A stretch of 8,624 nt of DNA, from positions 1-8,624 of the forward strand of contig JAEWNX010000324.1 in the NCBI GenBank assembly GCA_023461135.1, in the 5' to 3' direction. The notes under the pieces are model-generated. The model ran no database searches. It had not been told where the DNA came from and saw nothing but the letters and a program-made list of their open reading frames with translations. The position numbers and the translations under genes are program-made. The stretch comes from Pseudomonadota bacterium (GTDB lineage Bacteria; Pseudomonadota; Alphaproteobacteria; Caulobacterales; Aquidulcibacteraceae). Of this stretch, positions 1 through 6,752 are shown piece by piece; position 1 is the first letter of the stretch; every line of letters begins with the position of its first letter.

Positions 1-1803
1 GTCGACCACGGCAAGACGACCCTGGTGGACGAGCTTCTGAAACAGTCCGGCTCCTTCCGCGAGAACCAGAAGGTGGCCGAGCGCGCCATGGACTCGAACG
101 ACCTCGAGCGCGAGCGCGGCATCACCATTCTCGCCAAGTGCACGTCGATTCTGTGGGCGAAGGACGGCCAAGAATATCGGCTGAACATCGTCGATACGCC
201 GGGCCACGCGGATTTCGGGGGCGAAGTCGAACGCATTCTCGGCATGGTCGATGGCTGCGTGATCTTGGTCGACGCGTCCGAAGGCGTGATGCCGCAAACC
301 AAGTTCGTGCTGTCGAAAGCGCTGAAGCGCGGCCTCAGGCCGATGGTGGTGCTGAACAAGGTCGATCGCCCAAGCGCCGAACCCGATCGCGCGCTGAACG
401 AGATTTTCGAACTCTTCCTCGCGCTCGGCGCCAGCGACGAGCAAGCCGATTTCCCGATCCTCTACGCGTCCGGCAAGGAAGGCTGGGCCAAGACGGATAT
501 GAGCGGCGAGAACAAGGATCTGACGCCCCTCTTCGAACTCATCGTGCGCCATGTGCCGGAACCGGAGCCAACCACGCGCAAGGATGAGCCGTTCGCGTTT
601 CTCGTCACGATGCTGGATTCAGACCCGTTCCTCGGCCGCGTGCTGACGGGCCGCGTCGAAGCCGGCCGCGTGAAAGTCGGCGACAACGTCAAAGCGCTGG
701 GCCGCGATGGCAAAGAGATCGAGCGCGGCCGCCTGACGAAGCTGCTGTCATTCCGCGGCTTGAAGCGCGTGCCGGTGGAAAGCGCCGAAGCCGGCGACAT
801 CATCGCAATTGCGGGCCTGGTCGACACCACCGTCGCCGACACAATCGGCGCAACCGACCTCGCCTCGCCCCTGCCCTCGACGCCAATCGATCCGCCGACG
901 CTCGCGATCACCGTGTCGATCAACGATTCCCCGCTCGCCGGCCGCGCCGGCGACAAGGTGCAGAGTCGCGTCATCCGCGCGCGGTTGCTTGCGGAAGCGG
1001 AGTCCAACGTCGCCATCCGCGTCACCGAAACGCCCAGCAAAGACGCCTATGAAGTCGCCGGCCGCGGCGAACTTCAGCTCGGCGTGCTCGTCGAAACCAT
1101 GCGCCGCGAAGGCTTCGAGCTCTCGCTCTCGCGCCCCAAAGTGCTCACGCGCAGCGAGAACGGCCAGACGCTTGAGCCGATCGAGGAAGTCACCATCGAT
1201 GTCGACGACGAATACACCGGCGTCGTCATCGAAAAGATGAGCCTGCGCAAAGCCGAGCTGCAGGACATGCGCCCGTCAGGCGGCGGCAAGACGCGGCTCA
1301 TCATGTACGCGCCCTCGCGCGGCATGGTCGGCTATCACGGCGAATTCCTCACCGACACGCGCGGCTCAGGCGTGATGAACCGCATCTTCCACGAATGGGC
1401 GCCCTGGCGCGGTGAAATCGCCGGCCGCCGCAACGGCGCTCTGATCTCCAACGACAAGGGCCAATCCACCGCCTATGCGCTGTGGAATCTGGAAGAACGT
1501 GGCGAGATGTTCATCGCCGACGGCGAAGACGTCTATGAAGGCATGATCATCGGCGAAAACAGCCGCGGCGAAGACCTCGACGTAAATCCGCTCAAGGGCA
1601 AGAAGCTCACGAACGTGCGCGCCAGCGGCAAAGATGAAAGCATCCGACTAACGCCGCCGCGCCGCCTCACCCTCGAACAAGCCATGGCCTGGATCGAAGA
1701 CGACGAACTGGTCGAAGTAACGCCGGCGGCGATCCGCTTGCGAAAAGCGTACCTGGATCCGAACGAACGCAAGAAAGCGGCGCGGGCGAAGGAAGCTGGT
1801 TAA
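1..1803 (+). CDS. typA: Ribosome-associated translational GTPase TypA/BipA (5' partial)
   Basis: TypA/BipA is a cytosolic GTPase of the EF-G family that binds the 70S ribosome and assists ribosome assembly and stress adaptation. The frame is open from base 1: the window begins inside the P-loop (VDHGKTT at codons 1-7), so roughly 10-12 N-terminal residues are missing, and 600 codons remain. Visible G-domain motifs are the switch I region ERERGIT (about 36-42), DTPGHADF (65-72) and NKVD (119-122). Domain II, the EF-G-like domain III (ending GRGELQLGVL) and the BipA-specific C-terminal part (PSRGMVGYHGEFLTDTRG, later EDLDVNPLKGKKLTN) follow in the usual order, and the length fits a full TypA. 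The stop is TAA, 1 base before an inverted repeat. The neighbouring gene converges on it, so no operon partner is visible downstream. The identification is secure; promoter and start lie outside the window. Confidence 0.97.
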   Translation, partial: VDHGKTTLVDELLKQSGSFRENQKVAERAMDSNDLERERGITILAKCTSILWAKDGQEYRLNIVDTPGHADFGGEVERILGMVDGCVILVDASEGVMPQTKFVLSKALKRGLRPMVVLNKVDRPSAEPDRALNEIFELFLALGASDEQADFPILYASGKEGWAKTDMSGENKDLTPLFELIVRHVPEPEPTTRKDEPFAFLVTMLDSDPFLGRVLTGRVEAGRVKVGDNVKALGRDGKEIERGRLTKLLSFRGLKRVPVESAEAGDIIAIAGLVDTTVADTIGATDLASPLPSTPIDPPTLAITVSINDSPLAGRAGDKVQSRVIRARLLAEAESNVAIRVTETPSKDAYEVAGRGELQLGVLVETMRREGFELSLSRPKVLTRSENGQTLEPIEEVTIDVDDEYTGVVIEKMSLRKAELQDMRPSGGGKTRLIMYAPSRGMVGYHGEFLTDTRGSGVMNRIFHEWAPWRGEIAGRRNGALISNDKGQSTAYALWNLEERGEMFIADGEDVYEGMIIGENSRGEDLDVNPLKGKKLTNVRASGKDESIRLTPPRRLTLEQAMAWIEDDELVEVTPAAIRLRKAYLDPNERKKAARAKEAG

Positions 1804-1804
1804 C

Positions 1805-1878
1805 AAGGAGCGCGGGTATTCAGACCCGCTATTACTCCGACCGTTAGTGGAATGCGGGTCTGAAGACCCGCGCTCCTT
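1805..1878. repeat. Inverted pair of palindromic repeat units (REP/REPIN-like), possible bidirectional terminator
   Basis: Two 25-base arms, 1805-1829 and 1854-1878, are reverse complements with one mismatch (1818) and enclose a 24-base loop. Each arm is itself palindromic: 1812-1829 pairs 6+6, and 1854-1871 pairs 8+8 around two bases. The element can therefore fold either as one long hairpin or as two short ones. It fills the gap between two convergent stop codons; its last base is the first + strand base of the downstream gene's stop triplet. There is no real T-tract on either side, so an intrinsic terminator role is only possible. The architecture resembles doublets of REP sequences (REPINs) in other bacteria. 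Whether this unit is repeated in the genome cannot be seen from one copy. Confidence 0.8.
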
Positions 1879-2312
1879 TAGCTCTGCGGCGCAGCCACGC
1901 GCACGCCGCGGCGCCATTCTTCCCGATGCGCCACGACCTGCGCGGCGACATCCACCGGGTTCGGGCACGTGTACTGCACCTCGCGCATCTGATCGGCGCC
2001 GGTCACTTCCGTCGCGTAGCACCCGATCGGGCGCAACACCGCGTTCGCCGCCTGGCCCCACCACAGAATGCCCGGCGATCGGTCCTGCGCGTAAACCGTC
2101 ATGTTCTGCGCCATAAGCTGCCCCAGCGGATGCGGCTCGCCGCGTTGCACGAGCACGGTCTGATCGGTGTCGTGAAACCAGACCTGGTAACGATCTTCGC
2201 CAACCCACACGTCGGCGTCCGGCATGCCGGCATTGTAGCTCAGCGTCCGTTGCGTTGACGCGCAAGCGCCAAGCATTGCCAGCGCAGCGATCAGGAGAAA
2301 CTTCTTCATCAT
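1878..2312 (-). CDS. Small putative lipoprotein of unknown function
   Basis: The predicted protein has 144 residues. It starts with a clear lipoprotein signal: MMKK, a hydrophobic stretch (FLLIAALAML) and lipobox LGAC with the lipidated Cys at residue 17. The residue after it is Ala, not Asp, which favours outer-membrane sorting by the E. coli rule. The mature part is about 128 residues, with Trp/Tyr-rich patches (DVWVGEDRYQVWFHD, PGILWWGQAAN) and two further cysteines in GCYATEV and YTCPNPVDV that could form a disulfide. I do not recognise the family. The frame is open further upstream to 2480, but that extension is Arg-rich and precedes the signal peptide, so I reject it. GAGG lies 3 bases before the ATG at 2312 and 6 bases before the adjacent ATG at 2309; the second may be the true start. 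The gene is divergent from the XRE regulator and converges with typA. Confidence 0.82.
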   Translation of the reverse strand: MMKKFLLIAALAMLGACASTQRTLSYNAGMPDADVWVGEDRYQVWFHDTDQTVLVQRGEPHPLGQLMAQNMTVYAQDRSPGILWWGQAANAVLRPIGCYATEVTGADQMREVQYTCPNPVDVAAQVVAHREEWRRGVRVAAPQS

Positions 2313-2578
2313 CCGCCTCTTCAGGCCCAAGTTTTTCGCGCGAACGTGCGCGGTGCGCGGCGGTGTGAAGGCCAAACCGTGGCGCCGTGTGTGTTCACCA
2401 CGATTCGTACCGCTTCGTTTTCGCACACACTTCGCGCGTGAAGACGCCGTAACTCCTCGTTCACCCTCGTAAACAGGCAAAGCGCGCCCGTTTCGCGCGG
2501 AATGGACCTTGCTCTCTCCCTTTTCGCAAAACAGGCGGGCCCAGTGGGGGAACCGCCGCGTATCAAGGGCGCACTACC
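2313..2578. promoter_or_regulatory. Divergent intergenic region between lipoprotein gene and XRE regulator
   Basis: These 266 bases must hold promoters for both divergent genes, but I see no convincing -35/-10 pair on either strand. Structure that can be pointed to: a GT-rich run at 2387-2393 facing a CA-rich run at 2424-2430 (7-base inverted repeat, 30-base spacing); an 8-base direct repeat (aaacaggc at 2471 and 2529); and one GANTC site (gattc, 2402-2406), the CcrM methylation target in many Alphaproteobacteria. A Shine-Dalgarno-like AAGGG (2565-2569) precedes the regulator's ATG by 9 bases. Autoregulation by the regulator would be usual for the family but is not shown here. Confidence 0.4.
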
Positions 2579-2983
2579 ATGGCTAACGCCATCGACCTCC
2601 ATGTCGGCAAGCGGCTTCGCCGCCGTCGCCGGCTTCTGGGCCTCACCCAGCAACAGCTGGCTGAGTCCATCGGCATCCGCTTCCAGCAAATCCAAAAATA
2701 CGAATGCGGCGCGAACCGCGTCACGGCGTCTCGTCTTTACGAACTCGCCGTCGCGCTCAACGTGCCCGTCAACTATTTCTTCGAAGGCCTGCAACAACTG
2801 AACGCTCCGGCCAATGCGCCGGGCGCGCCGGCCAACGACCGCGACCTCATCGCGGCCGACGTGCTTTCGCAAAAGGAAACGCTCGAACTGATCCGCGCTT
2901 ACTACAAGCTCGGTGAACGTCCGCGCCGCCGCCTCTTGGATCTCGCCAAGGCGCTGCAAGACGAGTCCACCGACGCGGCCTAA
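2579..2983 (+). CDS. XRE-family helix-turn-helix transcriptional regulator
   Basis: This is a 134-residue cytosolic DNA-binding protein of the Cro/C1 (XRE) type. The helix-turn-helix domain spans about residues 8-68: a basic first helix (VGKRLRRRRRLLGL), then TQQQLAESIGI and RFQQIQKYECGANRVTASRL as the scaffold and recognition helices, ending in LNVPVNYFFEGL. An Ala/Pro-rich linker (74-87) leads to a C-terminal helical part (96-126, SQKETLELIRAYYKLGERPRRR) that probably mediates dimerisation. Stand-alone regulators of this size and layout are common and often multicopy in Alphaproteobacteria; no enzymatic or ligand domain is present. The ATG has an AAGGG ribosome-binding site 9 bases upstream. 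The gene is monocistronic: divergent from the lipoprotein gene and followed by a strong terminator. Targets cannot be inferred. Confidence 0.93.
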   Translation: MANAIDLHVGKRLRRRRRLLGLTQQQLAESIGIRFQQIQKYECGANRVTASRLYELAVALNVPVNYFFEGLQQLNAPANAPGAPANDRDLIAADVLSQKETLELIRAYYKLGERPRRRLLDLAKALQDESTDAA

Positions 2984-3010
2984 CCCCTCCCGTCGCCAAG
3001 TGGATAAGTG

Positions 3011-3040
3011 AACGGGCTCGCCCCTGGCGGGCCCGTTTTC
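3011..3040 (+). terminator. Rho-independent terminator of the XRE regulator
   Basis: An 11-base-pair GC-rich stem (3012-3022 with 3026-3036, one G-U pair) has a 3-base loop and is followed by a short T run (3036-3039). It lies 28 bases after the regulator's stop codon and ends about 20 bases before the next gene's GTG start. Confidence 0.85.
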
Positions 3041-3059
3041 TGTGTGTTAGCGCCGAGAC

Positions 3060-3851
3060 GTGGCCGAGCACGATATCCCGCGCCTTCTTGCGTTCGCCGA
3101 TGCGCTCGCCGACGCGGCGCGCGCGGCGATCCTTCCGCATTTCCGCTCCGGCGGCGCGTGCGAAAACAAGAGCGCGGACGGGTTCGATCCGGTGACGGAG
3201 GCGGATCGAGCCTCGGAAGCGGCTATGCGTGCGCTGATCGAGCGGGAATTTCCTGAACATGGCGTGCTGGGCGAAGAGTTCGAGCGCACGCCGTCACGCG
3301 ATGGTTATGAGTGGGTGCTCGATCCAATTGACGGCACGCGGGCGTTCATCGCGGGGCTGCCGACGTGGGGCGTGCTGATTGCGCTGGCGTATGAGGGCAA
3401 GCCGATCCTCGGCGTCATGGATCAGCCTTATCTGGATGAGCGCTATCGCGGCTGGAATGACGGCGCGGATATTGTTTTTCGCGGCGCCCGGCGGGCGCTG
3501 AAAACGCGCAGGTGCGCCGCACTCTCAGACGCAATCCTCTCAACAACCAGCCCCGATCTCTTCCAGGGCGCAGAAGCGGAGACGTTTGGGCATGTGCGCA
3601 GCAGAGCGAAACTCACGCGTTACGGATACGATTGCTACGCGTACGCTATGATCGCGGCTGGCCACCTTGATTGTGTGCTCGAGAGCGGGTTGAAGCCGTT
3701 CGACATCCAGGCGCTCATCCCAATCCTCACCGGCGCCGGCGGCGGCGTGTGCAATTGGGACGGCGGTGACGCGGCGCAAGGCGGGCAAGTCCTCGCTTAC
3801 AGCGATGCGCGCGTTCGCGATGAAGTCCTGGCGCTTTTGGGCGCGCGCTGA
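3060..3851 (+). CDS. hisN: Inositol-monophosphatase-family phosphatase, probable histidinol-phosphatase HisN
   Basis: The protein has 263 residues and belongs to the Mg2+-dependent, Li+-sensitive inositol monophosphatase superfamily. Metal-site motifs are complete: GEEF (71-74), LDPIDGT (87-93, ligands D88 and D91) and PFDIQA (213-218, D215). The wording around the second motif, DGTRAFIAGLPTWGVLIAL, and the end, QALIPILTGAGG, resemble HisN, the enzyme that hydrolyses L-histidinol phosphate in histidine synthesis. The sequence alone does not exclude inositol-1-phosphatase or another sugar-phosphate substrate. The start is GTG at 3060: the in-frame stop TAG at 3048-3050 rules out anything longer, and the next Met is beyond residue 50. 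The ribosome-binding site is weak. The start lies just 20 bases past the regulator's terminator. The stop overlaps the next gene's ATG (TGATG), indicating translational coupling. No other his gene is in the window. Confidence 0.87.
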   Translation: MAEHDIPRLLAFADALADAARAAILPHFRSGGACENKSADGFDPVTEADRASEAAMRALIEREFPEHGVLGEEFERTPSRDGYEWVLDPIDGTRAFIAGLPTWGVLIALAYEGKPILGVMDQPYLDERYRGWNDGADIVFRGARRALKTRRCAALSDAILSTTSPDLFQGAEAETFGHVRSRAKLTRYGYDCYAYAMIAAGHLDCVLESGLKPFDIQALIPILTGAGGGVCNWDGGDAAQGGQVLAYSDARVRDEVLALLGAR

Positions 3852-5104
3852 TGTGGTCGCGGCGCGGGTTCGGCCAGAAGCTGCTCGGCGCGCTGTTCGA
3901 TCGCGGCCCATCTTTGTTGCAGTCGATGCCGGGCATGCTCTCCGCGGGCTTCATTGCGCGCCGTGGGGCCGCCGTGAGCCGGCGTGCGGAGGGACAGGCC
4001 CTGGTGCATGGGCGCTGGCGGAGTTTTGAGCTGGATCAGCCGTTCCGCGTTGCTTCTGTCTCGAAAATGGTGACGGCGACGGGGTTCATGTCGCTCGTCT
4101 CCCAGGGGCGCATCGATCTTGACGCGGATGTTTCCACGCACCTCGGCGAAACGCTGCGCCATCCCGCTTTTCCGGAGGTGGCGATCACCTCGCGCATGCT
4201 GCTCTCGCATACGAGCGGACTGCGGAACGGTGCGGACTTTCCTGTGCCGTTCGATCGCCCGCTGCTCTCGCGCCTGCGCGAGGCCGCGCACGAAGCGAAT
4301 TACGGCGGATGGTTTGCACCGCCCGCCGAGCCGCCCGGACACTGGTTCAGCTACAGCGACACCAACTTCGCCGTCGTCGCGCAAATCGTCGAACGGGTGA
4401 CGGGCGTACGCTTCGACCGGTTCATGCGCGAAACCCTGTTCGAACCGCTAGACCTCGACATCGGCTACAATTGGAGCGGCGTCTCACCGGCCAAGCGCAA
4501 CCGCGCCGCGGCGGCGTGCCGTTGGGATGGTTCTGAATGGTCGGCGCAGGTTGACGGCGCGCCGCCCCGCGCTCCGGAGATCGCGTTCTATCGCGGCGAG
4601 AACAACGATGCGGCCACGGAGGCGGATTACAGCGTAGGGCTCAACGGCTTTGCATTTGCGCCGCACGGGGGATTGCGCGTGAGCGTTTCCGACATGGACC
4701 GGCTCGCGCGCTCCTATCTAGACGGCGCCCCGCTCGCAGGCGCCGGGTCGCTCGCGCTGATGAGCACGCCGTACTGGACGTTCGACCCCAGCGCACCGAA
4801 CGGAATGACGGAACGCGGCTGGTATCAGAGCTTCGGGCTTGGTGTGCACGTCGCGCTCGCACGCAACGCGCCCGGCGCCTCGCCGGGCGACAATTTCTTC
4901 GGCGCGAGCACGCGCGATTGGCGCGGCCATCTTGGCGACGCGTACGGCTGGATGACCGGCCTGTTCTGGAATGCGCGCGACAGGACCACGCTTGCATGGG
5001 CGATCAACGGCATGCCGGAAACCGACCGCCCGCCCGGCCTGCGTTCGGCACTTTCGGCGCCGGAGGAGGCAGTGATCGACAGCGCAATGGCGGCTGTACG
5101 CTAG
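3851..5104 (+). CDS. Serine hydrolase, class-C beta-lactamase / penicillin-binding-protein-like fold
   Basis: The protein has 417 residues with the three active-site motifs of the beta-lactamase superfamily (PF00144): SVSK at 69-72 (nucleophile S69, base K72) inside FRVASVSKMVTATG, YSD at 168-170, and HLG at 360-362. LLSHTSGL (117-124) is also typical. Members include AmpC, D-aminopeptidases, esterases and many uncharacterised hydrolases; substrate cannot be assigned, and true beta-lactamase activity should not be assumed. The N-terminus, MWSRRGFGQK, contains an SRRxF pattern like a twin-arginine signal, but the following stretch is short and interrupted by Asp-Arg, so export is uncertain. 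The ATG overlaps the preceding phosphatase stop by one base, so the two are probably translated together. No clear terminator follows. Confidence 0.92.
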   Translation: MWSRRGFGQKLLGALFDRGPSLLQSMPGMLSAGFIARRGAAVSRRAEGQALVHGRWRSFELDQPFRVASVSKMVTATGFMSLVSQGRIDLDADVSTHLGETLRHPAFPEVAITSRMLLSHTSGLRNGADFPVPFDRPLLSRLREAAHEANYGGWFAPPAEPPGHWFSYSDTNFAVVAQIVERVTGVRFDRFMRETLFEPLDLDIGYNWSGVSPAKRNRAAAACRWDGSEWSAQVDGAPPRAPEIAFYRGENNDAATEADYSVGLNGFAFAPHGGLRVSVSDMDRLARSYLDGAPLAGAGSLALMSTPYWTFDPSAPNGMTERGWYQSFGLGVHVALARNAPGASPGDNFFGASTRDWRGHLGDAYGWMTGLFWNARDRTTLAWAINGMPETDRPPGLRSALSAPEEAVIDSAMAAVR

Positions 5105-5249
5105 CGCATTCGAACGCTTTTTCCGGCGCCAACCGGTCGGCGGCTCGCGCGATGGGCGAAGGACGGAGCGATAACGCACGATACGTTAGAAAAATACCTC
5201 GACTGCCGCCGCGGCCGCGCCTTTGATGCCGCGGCAGAGCGGGGACCTG

Positions 5250-5627
5250 ATGCCGTCGGCCAGCGCGATCAGTTTGAACAACCAACTGGCTGTTCTCGTC
5301 GAGCTCTGCCGCGATTGCGCCGATGCGTCGACGTCATGCGCCAAGACTCTCGCCGCGAGCGGCCTCAGCGACACATTCCGGGCGTGCGAACTCGTGTGCT
5401 GCGATTGCGCCGACGTTTGCCGCGCGACGGCGCAGGTCGCCTCGCGCTATTGCGGCGGCGACGCCCGCGCGCTCGCTGCACTCTTGCGGGCGTGCGCCAA
5501 GGCCTGCGGTGAATGCGCCGCAGAATGCGCAAACCACCGGATGGAAACGGCCGCAAACTGCGCGCGGACAAGCTTGGTCTGCAAGCAAGCGTGCGAACGC
5601 CTGGCCGACATCCTGCGCTGGCGCTAG
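5250..5627 (+). CDS. Cys-rich four-helix-bundle copper-binding protein (Csp/DUF326 type)
   Basis: The protein has 125 residues and 16 cysteines (positions 20, 23, 30, 46, 50, 51, 53, 57, 68, 82, 86, 89, 93, 104, 111, 115), spaced along predicted helices so that they would line the inside of a four-helix bundle. The ACELVCCDCADVC and ACAKACGECAAEC blocks are typical of the DUF326/copper-storage (Csp) family, which binds many Cu(I) ions per monomer. There is no signal peptide or twin-arginine motif, so it would be cytosolic like Csp3. An ATG at 5226 (preceded by TTG at 5223) is in frame, but it lies in a GC hairpin with no ribosome-binding site; the ATG at 5250 has GGGG a few bases upstream and fits family N-termini better. 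No copper exporter or copper-responsive regulator is adjacent. The gene converges with the GNAT gene, one base between stops. The only AT-rich patch upstream (about 5180-5197) is the likeliest promoter zone. Confidence 0.87.
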   Translation: MPSASAISLNNQLAVLVELCRDCADASTSCAKTLAASGLSDTFRACELVCCDCADVCRATAQVASRYCGGDARALAALLRACAKACGECAAECANHRMETAANCARTSLVCKQACERLADILRWR

Positions 5628-5628
5628 C

Positions 5629-6648
5629 TCAGTACGTGCAAGCCCAGGACAGCGCGCTCATCACGCGCGGACGGAAGACCGCGCCGTAGCGCAATCCGCC
5701 TTCTGGCCCCCACAGCCGCTTGTATGGCCCGCCGGCGATGTCGAGCACGCGAAAGCTAGCGGTCTTGGCCCATTCCGCAGCGAAGATCTGCACGGCGGCG
5801 GCCGAGTACGCGTCCTCGAACTCCGGGTCGCGCCCGCCGCACTGGATCATCGCCGTGTCGCCCTTGCTGGTGATGACGAGACCGGAGACGCGGCGTTCGC
5901 CGTCCGCCAGCATCAACGTGTGCACCTTGAGCGCGCGCGCCTCACCGCGCCAGGCGAGCGCGCTCCAGAAATTTAACCGGTCATCGGCGGCGACGACCTC
6001 CTGCCCGGGATCGTCCTTCCACTGCTCTCGCCATTGCTCGACGACCCACTCAAGATCGCCTGCCCCGCCGACACGGCGCTGCATGTGCGCGGTTTCCTTG
6101 CGCGCACGGCGCACCGTGTACTGGCGTTTCTTTGCGCGCCAGTGCGCCTCGTAATCGCCCTGCACCTCGATCTTATGCCACGTGTAGGACCAGCAATCGC
6201 TCGGGTGCAGATCGCTGATCTCTTCGCCCATGCCTGCCGGTACGCGCACTTCCATGCCGAGCGCGTGCAGCGCGCGGGCGAGCGCAGCCCTATCGATTGC
6301 TGGCGCAATCGCGAACGGCATGCATTGGTAAACCACAGGCTCCCAGTGGCGTGCGCAGTGGCGGAGCGAGATGATCGCCGAAGGCTTGCGGTCCTCCAAT
6401 ATCAGCGCATGCCGCTTCTGCGCTCGCGTCGGCTTCAGGAGCTCGCGGTAGAGATCGTGCGGGCAGTTCGGCAGCGATGGCAGCGTTTCCAAAGCTGCGT
6501 CGAATTCCGGCGTCCATTCCGTGGACCAGCGCACATCCAACCCGCGGCGTGTGGCGCGCGCTTCCCATTCCCCCATCGTCTCGACGACAGGCCACGCAGC
6601 CCGCACCATCGGGCTGAGCACGGATTTGACTTGCGCCTTCAAGGACAA
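5629..6648 (-). CDS. GNAT-fold N-acyltransferase, CelD/BcsL (BioF2-like) type
   Basis: The predicted protein has 339 residues and is probably cytosolic. The C-terminal half looks like the acetyltransferase_6 (PF13480, CelD/BcsL-like) GNAT domain: a Lys/Arg-rich helix (HWRAKKRQYTVRRARKE, about 170-187), then SGLVITSKGDTAMIQCGG, and the hallmark DIAGGPYKRLWG (303-314) followed by PEGG. Family members act in exopolysaccharide, peptidoglycan-like or lipid acylation; the substrate here is unknown. The start is a TTG at 6648 with GGGAG 6 bases upstream on the same strand. The alternatives, an internal GTG or the ATG at codon 14, lack an equally good site. The gene lies 104 bases downstream of the DsbA-like gene on the same strand, so it could be the last gene of the agmatine operon or have its own promoter. 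It has seven to eight Trp, rather many for its size. Confidence 0.82.
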   Translation of the reverse strand: MSLKAQVKSVLSPMVRAAWPVVETMGEWEARATRRGLDVRWSTEWTPEFDAALETLPSLPNCPHDLYRELLKPTRAQKRHALILEDRKPSAIISLRHCARHWEPVVYQCMPFAIAPAIDRAALARALHALGMEVRVPAGMGEEISDLHPSDCWSYTWHKIEVQGDYEAHWRAKKRQYTVRRARKETAHMQRRVGGAGDLEWVVEQWREQWKDDPGQEVVAADDRLNFWSALAWRGEARALKVHTLMLADGERRVSGLVITSKGDTAMIQCGGRDPEFEDAYSAAAVQIFAAEWAKTASFRVLDIAGGPYKRLWGPEGGLRYGAVFRPRVMSALSWACTY

Positions 6649-6752
6649 CGGGTGCTCCCGCCTCTCTCCTACCAGCGGCGCGGCTCAACTCAATCGCTTG
6701 CTGGCAGAGGGCGTATCGCCTCACACGGTACGCCGGGCGCGCGCGCTGTTAA
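6649..6752 (-). other. Intergenic spacer within the minus-strand gene run
   Basis: These 104 bases separate the oxidoreductase stop from the TTG of the acyltransferase gene. They hold a 6-base inverted repeat (6710-6715 with 6729-6734, 13-base loop) without a T run, and purine-rich Shine-Dalgarno-like sequence close to the TTG. I see no clear promoter. Confidence 0.5.

Noticed and set aside
2321..2959. Minus-strand open frame (212 codons) antisense to the XRE regulator
   Set aside because: Overlaps a clear HTH gene and runs through the divergent promoter region; no recognisable domain.
5101..5123. Possible terminator after the serine hydrolase (agcg...cgct then T run)
   Set aside because: Only a 4-base stem before the T run; too weak to call.
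5323..5976. Long + strand open frame (217 codons) spanning the copper-protein 3' end and the acyltransferase
   Set aside because: Arg/Ala/Pro-rich composition, overlaps two recognised genes in other frames; a GC-driven shadow.
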